This document shows, piece after piece, positions 24,983 to 39,311 of a DNA stretch of 64,000 nucleotides. The stretch comes from Oscheius dolichura (taxonomy: Eukaryota > Nematoda > Chromadorea > Rhabditida > Rhabditidae). Position 1 is the first letter of the stretch; the number at the start of each line of letters is the position of its first letter. Below the pieces are notes generated by a model. It had not been told where the DNA came from. It was given only the letters and a program-made list of their open reading frames with translations, and did not search any database. The translations under genes and the position numbers were made by a program. The stretch lies in contig OW051493.1 of the NCBI GenBank assembly GCA_932521035.1, forward strand, positions 4,588,001-4,652,000, written 5' to 3'.

Positions 24983-27900
24983 ATGAGGCCGCCGTCGTTG
25001 TCGTCATTCTCCGTCCTGCTGGTGTTCCTCTTCCTCTCAGGTCGGTCATCCCTCTTCCCCCTTTTTTATTCTCCTCGTCTCCACTCTCATTGACCCCGCG
25101 CGCACGCTCTAACGACCCTATCAGCCTGTAGCGGGCGCGCTCCCGGATTGCCTGGGGCCATCCTCTGGTCCCCCATCCCGAACGGGTTTCACTCCCGAGG
25201 CGCAACACTCGTTAGCCGCCAAAATCCAGCTATCACAAAGGGATAACGGATTGCCGACCGTGACATTTTTCAGTTCCTTTGTTAGTCCGCTGCCAAGACG
25301 AGGATGGCACCGTCGAGGAAGAAGACCGGGGTCGGCCCCACTCCATCATGGTAGGTCCTTTTCCCTCTCTTCTCCTCGTAGCCCCCTTCCGCAACTTGAT
25401 TTTATTCTAATGCTGATGACCTCGTCGTTGATATTACAACGAGAGATATCTTCAGACGGGGAGGATGTTGACATGGAGGGATTTGAACCGGTTGACATAA
25501 AAAGCCTAAATATTACACCTTGGCAGATTTGAACTTTAGGAGGACGGGAGTCCGGGCAGCCAGCCGGACGAGGCCGGGATGAAGGAACTGGAGGACGAGG
25601 AGATGAAAGAGGAGAAGGACCTGAAGACGAAGAAGAAGATGCAGGACGGACTGGAGGTGGCCGACAGACCGGACGAGAATTGCCACGACCGGCACGACCT
25701 GTGCAAGTTCTGGCAGAGCATCGGCGAGTGCGAGAGCAACAAGGACTGGATGGAGGACCACTGCCCCGTCTCCTGCGACGTCTGCAATGGGACGATGACA
25801 TGCATCGACCGCCACCGGCTCTGTAGCTTCTGGGCCAATATCAACGAGTGCTCGACGAACGCCGTCTGGATGCTGGCCAACTGTCCCCGAGCCTGTAAGG
25901 CCTGTAAGGGGAAGGCCATCACGGGCAACAGTGGTTCCCGGCCCGATGGCAGCTTCCGCGAAGAGGACTGCACTTTCGTCACCACTCACGAAGGTGGCCT
26001 TCCTTTTTAACCTGACTGAATGATGTTTAGACACCTCCCACCGGAAGACACTCTCCATAAACGACATCAGGAACAGCAACATGAACTTCAACTGCGCACC
26101 CATCCAGCAGGCGCCCATCTGCAACAAGAATCTCTGCTACCATCTCAGGTGAGTCCTGATTATCTTCTGGATGGTGCCTTCCAAACAGATTCCGAACATT
26201 CGACGGCACCTGTAATAATCTGGAGAAGCCGATGACGGGGTCCGCTTTCACTTCCCTGATGCGACTGAAGAAGCCCATCTATGACAACGGGCTCAATGCT
26301 CCCACATGTTAGTACCAGCCTCTTCTTCTAATTTCCCTCCTTCAGCCTCCTTTACCCGGCTGCGCCCCTCCTCCCGAGACGCGTCCCGTCTCCTCCTGGC
26401 TTCTTCCTCGGCCATCCCCCACCACTCGAATGCCCTCCTCATGCAGGTAGACTCGTCCCTATCCATTTTTACCCTTTCCCTTGCAGTGGGGACAGTTCAT
26501 TGCCCACGACTTGGCCAAAACGACTATGTTGAATAACCAGGAATGTGCGGCATGTACCTCCAACAAGGGCCGTTGTTTCAGCGTCTTCCTCTCCCGAGCT
26601 GACCCCACGTTAACCTTTTTCACGGCGTTTGTAGAATTTTTGCAGGTTTGGACGGTTTATGTGTCTGCCGGTAGCTCGTTCGACGCCCGTATGTGGCACG
26701 GGGCAGACCAATGAGAGGGAGCAGTTCAATGAGAACACGGCCTTCATCGACGGCTCCATGATCTACGGGAGCAGCGACCGCGACCAGTTCCTCTTCCGCC
26801 AGGGGGCCTTCCTCAAGACGAAGATGATCAAGGAGAGAGTCTTCCCCCCCGTCGGTCTGTCCTCGGCTCTCCGTCCACCCCTCATCCTCCCCTTCAGATA
26901 CCAATATGAATGTCATCGCGGGAGACGACCGGGCCAACATCTTCGTGGGACTGGCCGCCCTTCACACACTCTTCCTTCGGTACCATAACCGGGTCGCCTC
27001 CACCCTCCAGAGGATCAACCCCCACTGGGATCAAGAGAGGATCTTCCACGAGACGAGGAAGATTGTGGGGGCGGTCCTCCAGAAGATCACCTACAAGGAG
27101 TACCTGCCCCGGGTGCTGGGCGATGAGTTCAAGCGTCGTCTGCCCGATTACGAGGACTACAACCCGGACGTGGATCCCGCGGTGGCCAACGAGTTCACCT
27201 CCTGTGCCTTTCGCTTCGGCCACGGCCTCATCCAGGAGTTCTACCCGTTCCTCAACGAGAAGTTCCAACAAATCGGGGGGATCCCCTTCAACGAGGGCAT
27301 GTTCAAGAGCATCCACATCCTCAACAACGGCATCGACCCCCTCCTCCGCGGCCTGATGACCCTGCCGGCCAAGATGCCCCAGCGGCTGACGCCTGCCGTG
27401 ACAGAGAGGATCTTCGGCAACTCTGACTTGGGATCAATTAATATTCAACGTGGAAGGTCGGTCTCCTTTTTTCGGAAATCAGACCAGCCCCATTCAGAGA
27501 CCACGGAGTGCCCGGCTTCACTGCTTGGCGGAAATTCTGCGGTTTGTCAGAAATCAAAGATTTCGGTGACTTGAAGGCGACGATCTCGAACCAAATAGTC
27601 ATTGAGAATCTGAAAGTCATCTACAAACACGTCGGTGAGGCGGTCCTCCTTCTTTATTCAACCTCGCAGATGCCATCGACATGTACGTCGGCTCGCTTCT
27701 CGAGGACCCAGTGAAGGATGCACTGGTTGGCCCAACTTTGGCCTGTATTATCGGAGAGCAATTCAGACGACTGCGAGATGGGGACAGGTGGGTCGGAGGC
27801 GAGAAGAGAACAGTCGGGATATAGATTCTTCTATGAAAATGAGAAAGTATTCGCGTCTTCGCAGCTGAGACAGATCAAAAAGATTACAATGGCAAGGATT

Positions 27901-28080
27901 CTCTGCGACGCCGGGGAACACTTCTCCTTCGTGCCCTTGATGGCTTTTAACACATTCAAGAGTGGCCGAGACGAGCTTCTCAGGTATACAGAAAAGGCGG
28001 AAGATGAAATAAATACTTTTAGATGTGACGAGATCGCGGACATCGATTATACTGATTGGAAAGAAGAGTTGAGTATATGA
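24983..28080 (+). CDS. ShKT-domain haem peroxidase (SKPO/MLT-7-like)
   Basis: Secreted animal haem peroxidase. The signal peptide is [20 protein letters not shown] (ATG 24983). After an acidic linker, two tandem ShKT domains follow (about 25680-25910; [17 protein letters not shown] and [17 protein letters not shown], each with the six-Cys spacing). The peroxidase domain carries the distal His in WGQFIAHDL (about 26485), INIQRGRDHGVPG (about 27440, joined across a short intron), and the Arg/proximal His pair in [13 protein letters not shown] (about 27215). It ends [11 protein letters not shown]. Catalytic residues are intact. ShKT-peroxidase fusions are typical of nematodes (SKPO proteins, MLT-7), where they serve cuticle cross-linking or hypodermal defence. 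About eight short introns. Confidence 0.9.
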
Positions 28081-28715
28081 AAAGAGGGCATAATCCGTAG
28101 CCGGATTTTCTAGTCGAAACGATCTACTTTGTTTGTATATTGTGATGATAATAATCATTCGGGTAAAATAAACTTTTATACTTCGTAGACACGGGACTCA
28201 TTCCAATTGAAAAATTGCTTGAGGTCGAACTGGCCGAGACCACAGCTCGCCGCCACGACGTGATTTACGTAGCTGGCCCGCTACAGTAATCTAAATTATT
28301 TCCCATAGTAACGTCATGCACAGCTCGCCGAGGCCAACACCTCAAAGGTCTAAAATGACTAAATTGGTTCTGTAGCGACCACATGCCAGTTTTTCATATA
28401 TGCGTTTCTACACATTTTTGTGTTTTCGATGTTTTATTCGGTCTTATCGACCCCAAATTACAATAGAACAAAAAATAAAAACATAAAATAACGCAGATTT
28501 GAGGCGGAAATGGCAGTTTTAGAAAGAAATTGCCTGCAAAAGTATTTTAGAGAACACGGCTGCGTACTACGTATTCTTCTGTTCAAAAATGTCTTTTACA
28601 TATTTAAATATATACCAAATATTTGATTCAGTTTTTGTTTGCTATACGTTTCCAAGTTTGCTTTGCTTATACTTATATTTCTAAAAAGGCTCCGTTAATA
28701 AATGGTAATGTTTCA
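28081..28715. other. Intergenic, GC-rich to AT-rich transition
   Basis: 3' flank of the peroxidase gene (AATAAA near 28168) followed by AT-rich sequence. No coding exon supported. A TTTGATTCAG acceptor-like site at about 28623-28632 precedes the small ORF. Confidence 0.4.
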
Positions 28716-28904
28716 ATGGAGGACAGCTCCTCTTCTCTATGGATTGAGACGACAGCTTTGGGGCCCCTAATATGGCTTACATGTATAACACTGAGGCATT
28801 TCGGTGGTCACTACGATTTGTTCTTTTTTACTGTAGTAGTTTCTCCTTGGATTACTAATCTAGTCGTTTTACATTGTTTTGTGTTCTTATACTATTCTCT
28901 TTAA
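28716..28904 (+). CDS. Possible small hydrophobic membrane protein
   Basis: An open frame of 62 codons from MEDSSSSLWIE, containing two hydrophobic stretches (ALGPLIWLTCITL and DLFFFTVVVSPWITNLVVL). It ends 49 nt before the start of the ATAD5-like gene on the same strand. The hydrophobicity pattern looks like a real two-helix protein or the first part of one, but I recognise no family. AT-rich sequence produces such frames by chance, so this is weak. Confidence 0.25.
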   Translation: MEDSSSSLWIETTALGPLIWLTCITLRHFGGHYDLFFFTVVVSPWITNLVVLHCFVFLYYSL

Positions 28905-28952
28905 AATAGTTGTTGTTTAGATAAACCGAAGTGTCTAAGAAATATTTTAAAG

Positions 28953-31900
28953 ATGGAAGAGGAACTCGGAATTGACAGAAGTAGAAGAGCTCGTCGTCAA
29001 ACAACTTTTTTTTCTAGCGTTCCGTTACAAAATACAGAAAAAAAGTCAAAAAGAATATTGGTATGTTTTATTTTAGATAGAGAAATGAATGTTCAGATGA
29101 AAATTGGGGATGCACCGCTAAACCTAAAACCAATTTTACGAAAAAAATCTGCTTCAGCTACTTCTGCAAAGAAGGTATCTCGCTTATTTTGCCGTAGTTT
29201 TGTAGATACTTAAGAAATATTCTAAGGAGAAGCAAAAATCTGTGACATACAGTGACCGCTGCCAGATCCAGTTGGTTACCCCTCTACCAGGCTGGGTATT
29301 TTTTAATTCGAATAAATACCATTGAATTAGAAAGAAGATGTTCTTCGTATGGCAGAGGATGATGATCAAAAGAAAAGTAAGAAGTCTGGTAGTATGGACT
29401 TATTCTCAAAAATAAAAATTACCCCTGAGTCTCTAGAACGGGTGTGTCCTTCTTTGTTCTAATGTAATTTGTGTTCAGCTTGCGATTACATGTCAAGAGG
29501 ATGCTCCAGAAGAAGCTAAAATTCGGTTTAAGTATGTCTATTTGCCTTATAGTCGTAAAGGCTAATTCAGCGCACGAATTACATATGAGCATTCAGTAGG
29601 AGGCACTCCGAGTAGCGGAGAACTACAAAAGCAGAAGAGGAAAAACCGTCGTACTTCAATTTTATCGAGACCTTCGGAAGCATCATGCACCGAAAATGAC
29701 CTTTTGACATCATTACAGTCTCTTCATGATTCTAACAGGCGACAGAGCATTGCAAAAATTAAAACAAAAAGGTTGGCTTAGCTTATATATATTTAGTTGT
29801 TGTCATAGCCTATCATCATGGATTTCATCGGCTACTACCGATTTTGATAGTAGTCTCGAAAAGGAAAATGCCGCATTTGGAGTTGCTGCAGCAGGTATTT
29901 TTGCAATATAGGTGCTTACACTTTTTAAGACTTACCTCAACCTTCGAACGTTGTTTTTGAGCCAGTTTTATCTCAGCGTAAATCCAAAAGAAGAAGTTTC
30001 TTTGAGAAAAAAAGCGAAGTAGTAGGATAAAGATTGTCCACCCCCTTTATTTTTTTAATTTATAGATTACTGAAGAGAGAAGCGATATCCGCAAGCATTC
30101 TTCAAAAAGCAGGCGTTCCTTGGCAAAAGTTAGTATCAGAGCAAAGCTGAGACCTTACTATTTAGGTCACTACCGATATCGATTGCAGTGACACTATGCG
30201 TAAGCTTGGAAAAGGAAAAATCACTAAATTAAATAAGAAAACGGTTAGTTTCGTTCAAGCTTAGATAACGAGTTAAGGATGAACGCCAGACTTTGAACGA
30301 GCAATCACTTCCGACTGGCAACATTCGACAAAAGAAAGGGAGCTCATTTGAAAACGTTCGTCTTTCTTTACAAATGTATTTGAAAATTGCTTAGAAAACC
30401 AGAACCGAGAAGTCTGCAAAGTCGGAATGTAACTTCGCCAGTTCACCCGAAATTTTGGTAGTCACAGAAAAGCCGAAGACAGCACGATCAAAAAGAAGGT
30501 ATTCTATAGAAGGAATTAAAGCAAAAGTAAACAGGAATTTCACACGCGCAATTGCCCTTTGTAATTTTCCAGAGAGTGTTATACAATGATTCTGGTAATG
30601 AAGATAATGATAACCGAAAACGGCATATTTCTGCTTATTTGGATTATGCACCCATACCAAAGTTTCACATATTGGACCCGACATGTACAATCCATATTTC
30701 CGAAGTTGCTTACTTTATAATTGATTAGATTTTTATTATAGGCCCTTCCAGAAATTACATTCTTGCCCGAAAACCCTCCAAGGATCTTAGAATGTATTAC
30801 TTTTCCTGTTAGTGAGGTATCAAAGCCCCTAGAGTTCATTCCGGTTAATCAAATAACTGATCTCGAGAGAAACGATCTTCTGTCCAAGTAGGTACAGTCC
30901 AAATATTTTAGTTCGTGAATAGTTTGGAGACTCATGAAAAAGAATGGATCAGTCTTTTCAATGGTTTTGATCTCTGTTTACCTTGGTCTGAGTCATTTTC
31001 CCCAAAGATGATCTCACAGTGGATAGGAAATCCTACAGTTTCTAAAGCTGCTGAAGTATTTTTACAAAAGTGGAAGAAGCGCACAGCTAGAGAAGGTATA
31101 GCATTACAGTGGTCAATATAGTTTTAGTTACACTCAATGTAAGCCCTGTAAAGAACCAACGAAGAATTAAATCTGGAAGCACATCGGATGCTGATTCAGA
31201 TTTTGAGGACGATGAACTTATTCAGTCAAATCCATTGATACTCTTGGGCCCAACCGGTAGCGGAAAGACTGCATTGGTAGGATTTCACCATTATGTTATT
31301 TGTATGTTTAAGATTCACGCATTGGCTTCAGAACTGAATATGAACATAGTTGAAGTGCATCCAGGAGAGAAAAGGGGCGCTGCTGCTTTAAAACAAAAGC
31401 TTGATGGGACATTGAAAAATCACGCAGTAAGCATATTTCTTCATAAGAATTACAATTCTTTTCTTGTTAGAAAAACTTAGAATTTTAGTTACGGCACAAG
31501 AAAAATTCCATTGCTAAATTTCTGGGAGTGTCAAGCGACCCAACGACCAGCCAAAACAATCTAATTGTGGTAGAACATGTAAGTCACATACCGCATGTTT
31601 TAAAACTAGTTACAGGTGGACATCTATTTTAAAGAAGATAATGATTTCTGGCCAACTTTAAAATCTTTAGTAGAAGAAGCACGTGTGCCTATGATCTTCA
31701 CTTGCGAATCTTTCCCCGGTGTAGAATTACGACGAGAACCTCAATTAGACTCCTATGAGTTGCTTGATATTGGTCGGTGCTCGTCAACACGGCTAGCTAA
31801 ATATATAAGGGTATTTTTAATAATGAATGTGTATTTTTGATCGTCTAGTGCTGCCTGTGGACAACGAAAAACTTGGATGCGTCCCTTGAAGATTTAGAAA

Positions 31901-32483
31901 TATATGTTAAAAGTTTTAATTGTAATTTGAGAAGAGTTCTCGCCGATTTACAGATGCAAACAGCAACACCTGAAGTATGTCCCAGATATTGCTTCACGTG
32001 CTTTTCAGAGTTTCAAACTGTACTTGCCAGAGCTGACTGACTGTCGTGTCTCACCTTCAACATGCGACAAAGAAACCACGTATCATGATCGACAATCATA
32101 TTTAAGCGATAAAAGAACACAATACTCATCTTTATATAGCTGTCTTCAGGTTAAGTTTTTTTTTTAAAATTTCAATTCCCCCTTGCAGATAATACCTCGT
32201 GCTACTCCCCATTCAATATTATTAAAAGCAGCCGAAGCATTAAAAGACCGTTTACCCGAATGCCGACTGGCGTTAGATTTTCTACCATATTTGGTTGAAA
32301 TGGATACAGTGCAACAAAAGGCGAATTCAAGAGGACGTAGACGGTAAACGACCATAATTTTTCATTAGGTGTTTTAGATGTTTGCACTATTTTAACGAAG
32401 TGAGAGACGATCGCCGTATTGATTCTGATGGGACACTCATCCCCCTACTGCGAGAGTACAAAATTATTCAAACGAATTCATAA
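28953..32483 (+). CDS. ATAD5/Elg1-like PCNA unloader subunit
   Basis: Large subunit of the alternative RFC complex that removes PCNA from DNA. A long Lys/Ser-rich N-terminus (MEEELGIDRSRRARRQTT...) with many short exons leads to an AAA+ module. Its Walker A is LLGPTGSGKTAL (about 31241-31276), followed by LASELNMNIVEVHPGEKRG and VEHVDIYFKEDNDFWPTLK (about 31565-31660) at the Walker B position, then RRVLADLQMQ as in the sensor/lid. Human ATAD5 has EEVD at Walker B; here it reads EHVD, so the usual catalytic Glu appears to be replaced. The stop is at 32481-32483. Start by the first good ATG; the acceptor-like ...TTTTAAAG abuts it. The N-terminal exon borders are approximate. Confidence 0.75.
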
Positions 32484-32937
32484 TTTTACTTACCGATTCT
32501 TGTATTTATATTTAATTTTATGTTTTTAAAGTAGAATAAAACATGAAGAAATATTTTTTAAAGCAAACAGTACAAGTTGCTTCTAGAAATATAAATCTAT
32601 TTGCTATGATAGGTTGAGCTTCTCAGACACCGACTATCGGGCTTGCTGGCTATTATGGGTATATAGTACCCTAGTACCGTAACTATTTATCCCAGATTGC
32701 CATAATAGAGAGATACTGACCCCAAGTCCTCATTTTTGAACGCGTCATTTTAATCAAACGAGGTGGTAAATGGCATGCAATCGTTTCTGCCAAAAAATCG
32801 TCTCTCCTTTTTTAGTGTTTTAGCTTTTAGCGATTCAATATTTCGCGGGCCTGTTTATAAAACTGTCTTTTGCTATATATATGTGCTTTCCATTTCCTTC
32901 AGAATTGCAATTTATCATATTTTTTGAGGCAAAAAGC

Positions 32938-35780
<2,843 letters not shown>

Positions 35781-36186
35781 GCAATCTTCACCGTTGTTAA
35801 AGTTGTTTTTTGTTATCCTTTATTAATTTTTGTTGCAACTGCGAATTTATTTCGTAAAACTATACCCGTGAGTAAGTCGCTGGATATTACACAGGAGACT
35901 GTGGTAACTTGGTAAACTCTCTGGGATGCAGATGATGTCCTTGCTCTTCGGCATCTCGGTGAGAAAAGACTGAATTTCTTGCCCACATTATTGACGCTCT
36001 CGTTCTCTTAAAATTCCATTTCATGGGGTAATGTTATTACTAATTAGGCCTATTTTATCCAATTTCTTGCGACCAATGCCTAATCAATCACTTTTTCTAA
36101 TGCGTGTAAGACCCAAACGCTTACGACTGCCAGTTAAGATTTCCGAAGAAATGCCATAAACATCAAAATACCCCACAATTCTCAAA
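35781..36186. other. Convergent 3' flanks
   Basis: Between the plus-strand NSUN5 gene and the minus-strand small membrane protein gene. AT-rich; no gene or structured RNA supported. Confidence 0.4.
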
Positions 36187-36501
36187 CTACTGAAAGCGAA
36201 CAACGCAAAGACTTCGAACGCCGGGAATTGGATTATTCTTCAATTGTTGCGCAATCAAGTGGCTCCTGGAAGCCGAAGCTCTCACCTGATAAACAGTAGC
36301 CGGAATTTGTTGTATCTCAATGTCTTTACAGCATCGGTAGATTAGCATTGAGGCGACAGTGAACAATACAAGAATGCTACACATTGCAACGGCAACAATA
36401 ATGAGGGAGATTTCGGGAGATACGTACATCTTGTCGCGATAAACTAAAAGTTTCAATTGTGGATATTTTAGATGAGCAGGTTTCATTTGGGAAGAGTTCA
36501 A
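36187..36501 (-). CDS. Small single-pass membrane protein, unrecognised
   Basis: Open frame of 104 codons ending TAG at 36187-36189. One strong membrane helix (ISLIIVAVAMCSILVLFTVA) is followed by LIYRCCKDIEIQQIPATVYQ and a basic tail. A splice acceptor-like CTTTTAG lies about 15 nt upstream of an internal ATG (MYVSPEIS, about 36430), so the true start may be there or in an upstream exon (a frame with MKKKAGLLLNVQKQ lies just upstream). Family unknown. CC after the helix may be palmitoylated (inference). Confidence 0.5.
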   Translation of the reverse strand: MNSSQMKPAHLKYPQLKLLVYRDKMYVSPEISLIIVAVAMCSILVLFTVASMLIYRCCKDIEIQQIPATVYQVRASASRSHLIAQQLKNNPIPGVRSLCVVRFQ

Positions 36502-36895
36502 TAAGAGAACATTTTATTACTTTTCCATTTGTTTGTTTTTGAACATTTAATAAAAGACCCGCTTTCTTCTTCATTTTCGGTTCTATTTGCAGCTTAGAAT
36601 CAGTGGAAAAGTAAATAGAATGGCACAAAGAAGGTGTGTCCAGCCGTGAGCCAGCGCAATCGGCAAGTGGCCCGGAAGCAAATTTGGGTTGGAAATGTGA
36701 ATGAATGCGGCACCTTGGGAGCCTCGGTGTTTACAGGAAAGATCTTTAAAGCCTTGTCAAGAGACTTGGCTCATTTGAGATGACATTGAGGGCCGGGGCA
36801 GACTACACGCTCCATTTGAGCGCGAGTGACCGCTGCTTCCGGGCTGCCTACGGGAGGAGGTTGGCCCTCCCTCTTCCGCCTTTCAGACTAAATCT

Positions 36896-38767
36896 TTATT
36901 GAGTCCAAACAAAGGCCGTTCCGTCTTCAGTCCACTCCTCCTCTTCCTCGTCCATCTCACAGCCGCACGAGTTGCAGTCGTCGTCACAAACTCCTTCCCT
37001 CGGTGCTGCTGTTTCAGTTGTTGTTTTCCCAGCTGCCGCTTGCGTCACCACTGAATCTTACTCTTTTCGTGGGTTAATATGTTGGTCACCATTATTTTGA
37101 GCAGGAGGTATCACACTCGGGGCGGCCGTTGCCCAATACTGGACCATTTTGCAGGGATCAGTCCTGGCGGCCCGTCTGATTCGGATGTATCCCTGTTCTC
37201 CCCAGGCCGGCCCCCAACTGAACCCTGTCCTTCCCGTTCCAAGTGGCCGTACCTGTTCCTCACAATCCAGTAGTCCTCCATGAAACCGACGATAACGACG
37301 GCGTGGTTGATTGTATTCCCGCAGGCCCCATCGAAAACGCCCGACCCGTAGGCGTATATCTGATCGCTGTTGGCAAATCCGACCGCCACGGGGCCCCGTC
37401 GAACGCGTTCTTCCATTTCCTCGTTCAGCTGTTCCAATATCTCCGGATCGTCCGACGCCGTGTATTCGGCATTGAAGGCGCTCAGAAGAGGCGGGCCAGA
37501 CACCTCCAGGCGGCAGGTTCTGCTACTCTGAAACATATTCAATTGGAAAATAAGACTGCAGCGAACCGTCCCGGTGAATGGGTAGCGATTGACTGCCGTT
37601 AGTGGCTTCTTCGATAGATAATCTGTGGCCACCTGAGTATTTCAATCCGTAATGGAATAAGGGCCCACTCACATTCAAGTAGCCGCCGGAACATCCTTGA
37701 TTGGCCAGGTTGTATTCCGGGTTCACAGCTCTGTCACAGTCGAGAAGTTGCTGCACCGATAGAGAAAGTGGACTATTTTCTCGAATCGTAAGACTTCCTT
37801 CCAACATGGCTGTCATTGCAAAGGCCCAACAGCCTCCACATTTCTTCTAAAATTACTCGTTTCTCCATACAAGAACCATTCTACTTGATCAGTCACATTC
37901 GTCATAAATGGTCGCCAATCAATGGAAGCTGTGGCTCTTTTTCGCCTTACTGCTCGTTTGCCTGGGTGGGGAACAGAAGATGGTGGGACCGATAAACTGT
38001 TAGGGGCGATTTCCTCCTCATCCTTGGTTATTGGCGTACTTCTTAGTCTGTTCGACCTACCATAATTGAAAATTTGTTGATTGCCAGAGTGTAAGAAACC
38101 AGCCCTTCTGCATACATTTTATTATGCTTATCCACCGTTGACTTTTTTTCTGAATACATACTGTACCTTCTGAGCGTTTCTTCCGGTGAGAATCCCCCTG
38201 CAAACACGGTTCAAAGCTCGGTTCAACATAGGGTTGTTCACCTAGATTATCGAGAAGACCACGAAAAACTGAATCATTTTTTACTATTTCGTTCACACGG
38301 TGAATAGGTTCTAACGTCTGAAAATATCTGACTACTTCCTTTCAATGTAGCTTGCCGATGTTGTGGTTGCTTTACTCGATCTGGTAGTATTCAGTTTGTC
38401 GGTATATTCAGAGGTTACAGCCTTCGTACTGGTTTCACATGGATAGGAACAAGACGTTGGGCAATATGAAGAAGTCAGAAGGCGTTTCTCGCTGGTAACG
38501 TGCAACTCCAGCTAAACAACAACAAACATGAAGCTGAGCTTATTAGCCTACTGGGAAAAGGTCAGGAGCCAAAGAGAAGACCCATAAAGAGCATTTAGTT
38601 GGACGACTTGCAAATGGGAACCGACTATTTAGAATCTCATTGCAATAGCCGCCGTCTTTGCATTCAGACGAAGCGAAGGGAATAGACAAGCAGATGAAGA
38701 GTAGAATGTACATTAACAGCTTCAAAAGTAGGCTGCCACTGTGACAATTCCACAGCTGGTTAAACAT
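36896..38767 (-). CDS. Papain-family (C1A) cysteine protease, atypical propeptide
   Basis: Start MFNQLWNCHSG with a hydrophobic signal (LMYILLFICLSIPFASS). A long pro-region rich in Ser/Thr and Cys has dibasic sites (HRKKR, AVRRKRA) that fit removal by a furin-like enzyme. The mature domain begins ASIDWRPFMTNVTDQ. The active Cys is in KCGGCWAFA (Cys codon 37829-37831), the His in TINHAVVIVGF, and the Asn in NSWGPAWGEQGYIRIR. An intron splits that last motif, so unspliced sequence reads NRYG. C-terminal extension is acidic and Cys-rich (CDDDCNSCGCEMDEEEEEW). The stop overlaps a poly(A) signal (CAATAAAG). Triad complete. The pro-region does not look like the usual ERFNIN type, so the exact cathepsin class is open. 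Confidence 0.85.
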
Positions 38768-38873
38768 TCCCCTTATAAGCAAACTTTGTGTGTTCTAATG
38801 AATCGAAGAATACAAAAGGTTACTGTAATAAAAATGTTTAATTAGAAAAACAGTTTATTCAACAACAACAACC

Positions 38874-39311
38874 TCAGTTAGCGGCAGAGTTCTTAGGCTT
38901 GGGAGTGGTGCCTTCACGGAAACCATTTCTGAAAGAAGTAAATGGGCAATATAATTTGGCAAAAACGGCGACCAACACTTTCCTTTTGGAATTTCTACCA
39001 AATTTGTTAGATAACGCGTATCAAAATTCAAGCAATGAGCTTTGTTGCTACTTTTTCTAGCTAGGAGAAAAATAAATTAAAATGTACCTGAAGCGACGCT
39101 GGACGTTTCTGAGATGGCTCATACGGCCAGTTCCGGTAGTACGTCTACGGATGGATTTGGCTCCCCAATTATATGTTCTCTTCTTAGCATCAGGATATCC
39201 ACAGGAGGCGCATCTTTTTTTCTGAATGTGGAAGGACGAGCGGCCACAACGCTTGCACAGAGTGTGCGATTTAACGTGCTTCTTACCGAAAGCTTGAGTA
39301 CCCTTAGTCAT
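38874..39311 (-). CDS. rpl-37: Ribosomal protein L37 (eL37)
   Basis: Two exons, 39088-39311 and 38874-38928. The protein is [19 protein letters not shown]..., with the zinc ribbon CKRCG...CASCGYP and the basic core [15 protein letters not shown] and [12 protein letters not shown]. It ends [11 protein letters not shown]. Full length for eL37. ATG follows a splice acceptor (TCTTTCAG) with no bases between, so the start codon is the first thing after a 5'UTR intron or a spliced leader. The gene stands upstream of the cysteine protease gene on the same strand, about 100 bp away. Confidence 0.96.

Noticed and set aside
25455..25500. tRNA-like B-box on the minus strand (GGTTCAAATCC)
   Set aside because: The flanking bases do not form a T stem (several mismatches), no A box or acceptor stem could be found, and it lies in an intron region of the peroxidase gene.
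37230..37270. Loss of the NSWG motif in the cysteine protease (reads NRYG)
   Set aside because: An intron interrupts the codon; the spliced product reads NSWG, so the enzyme is not degenerate.
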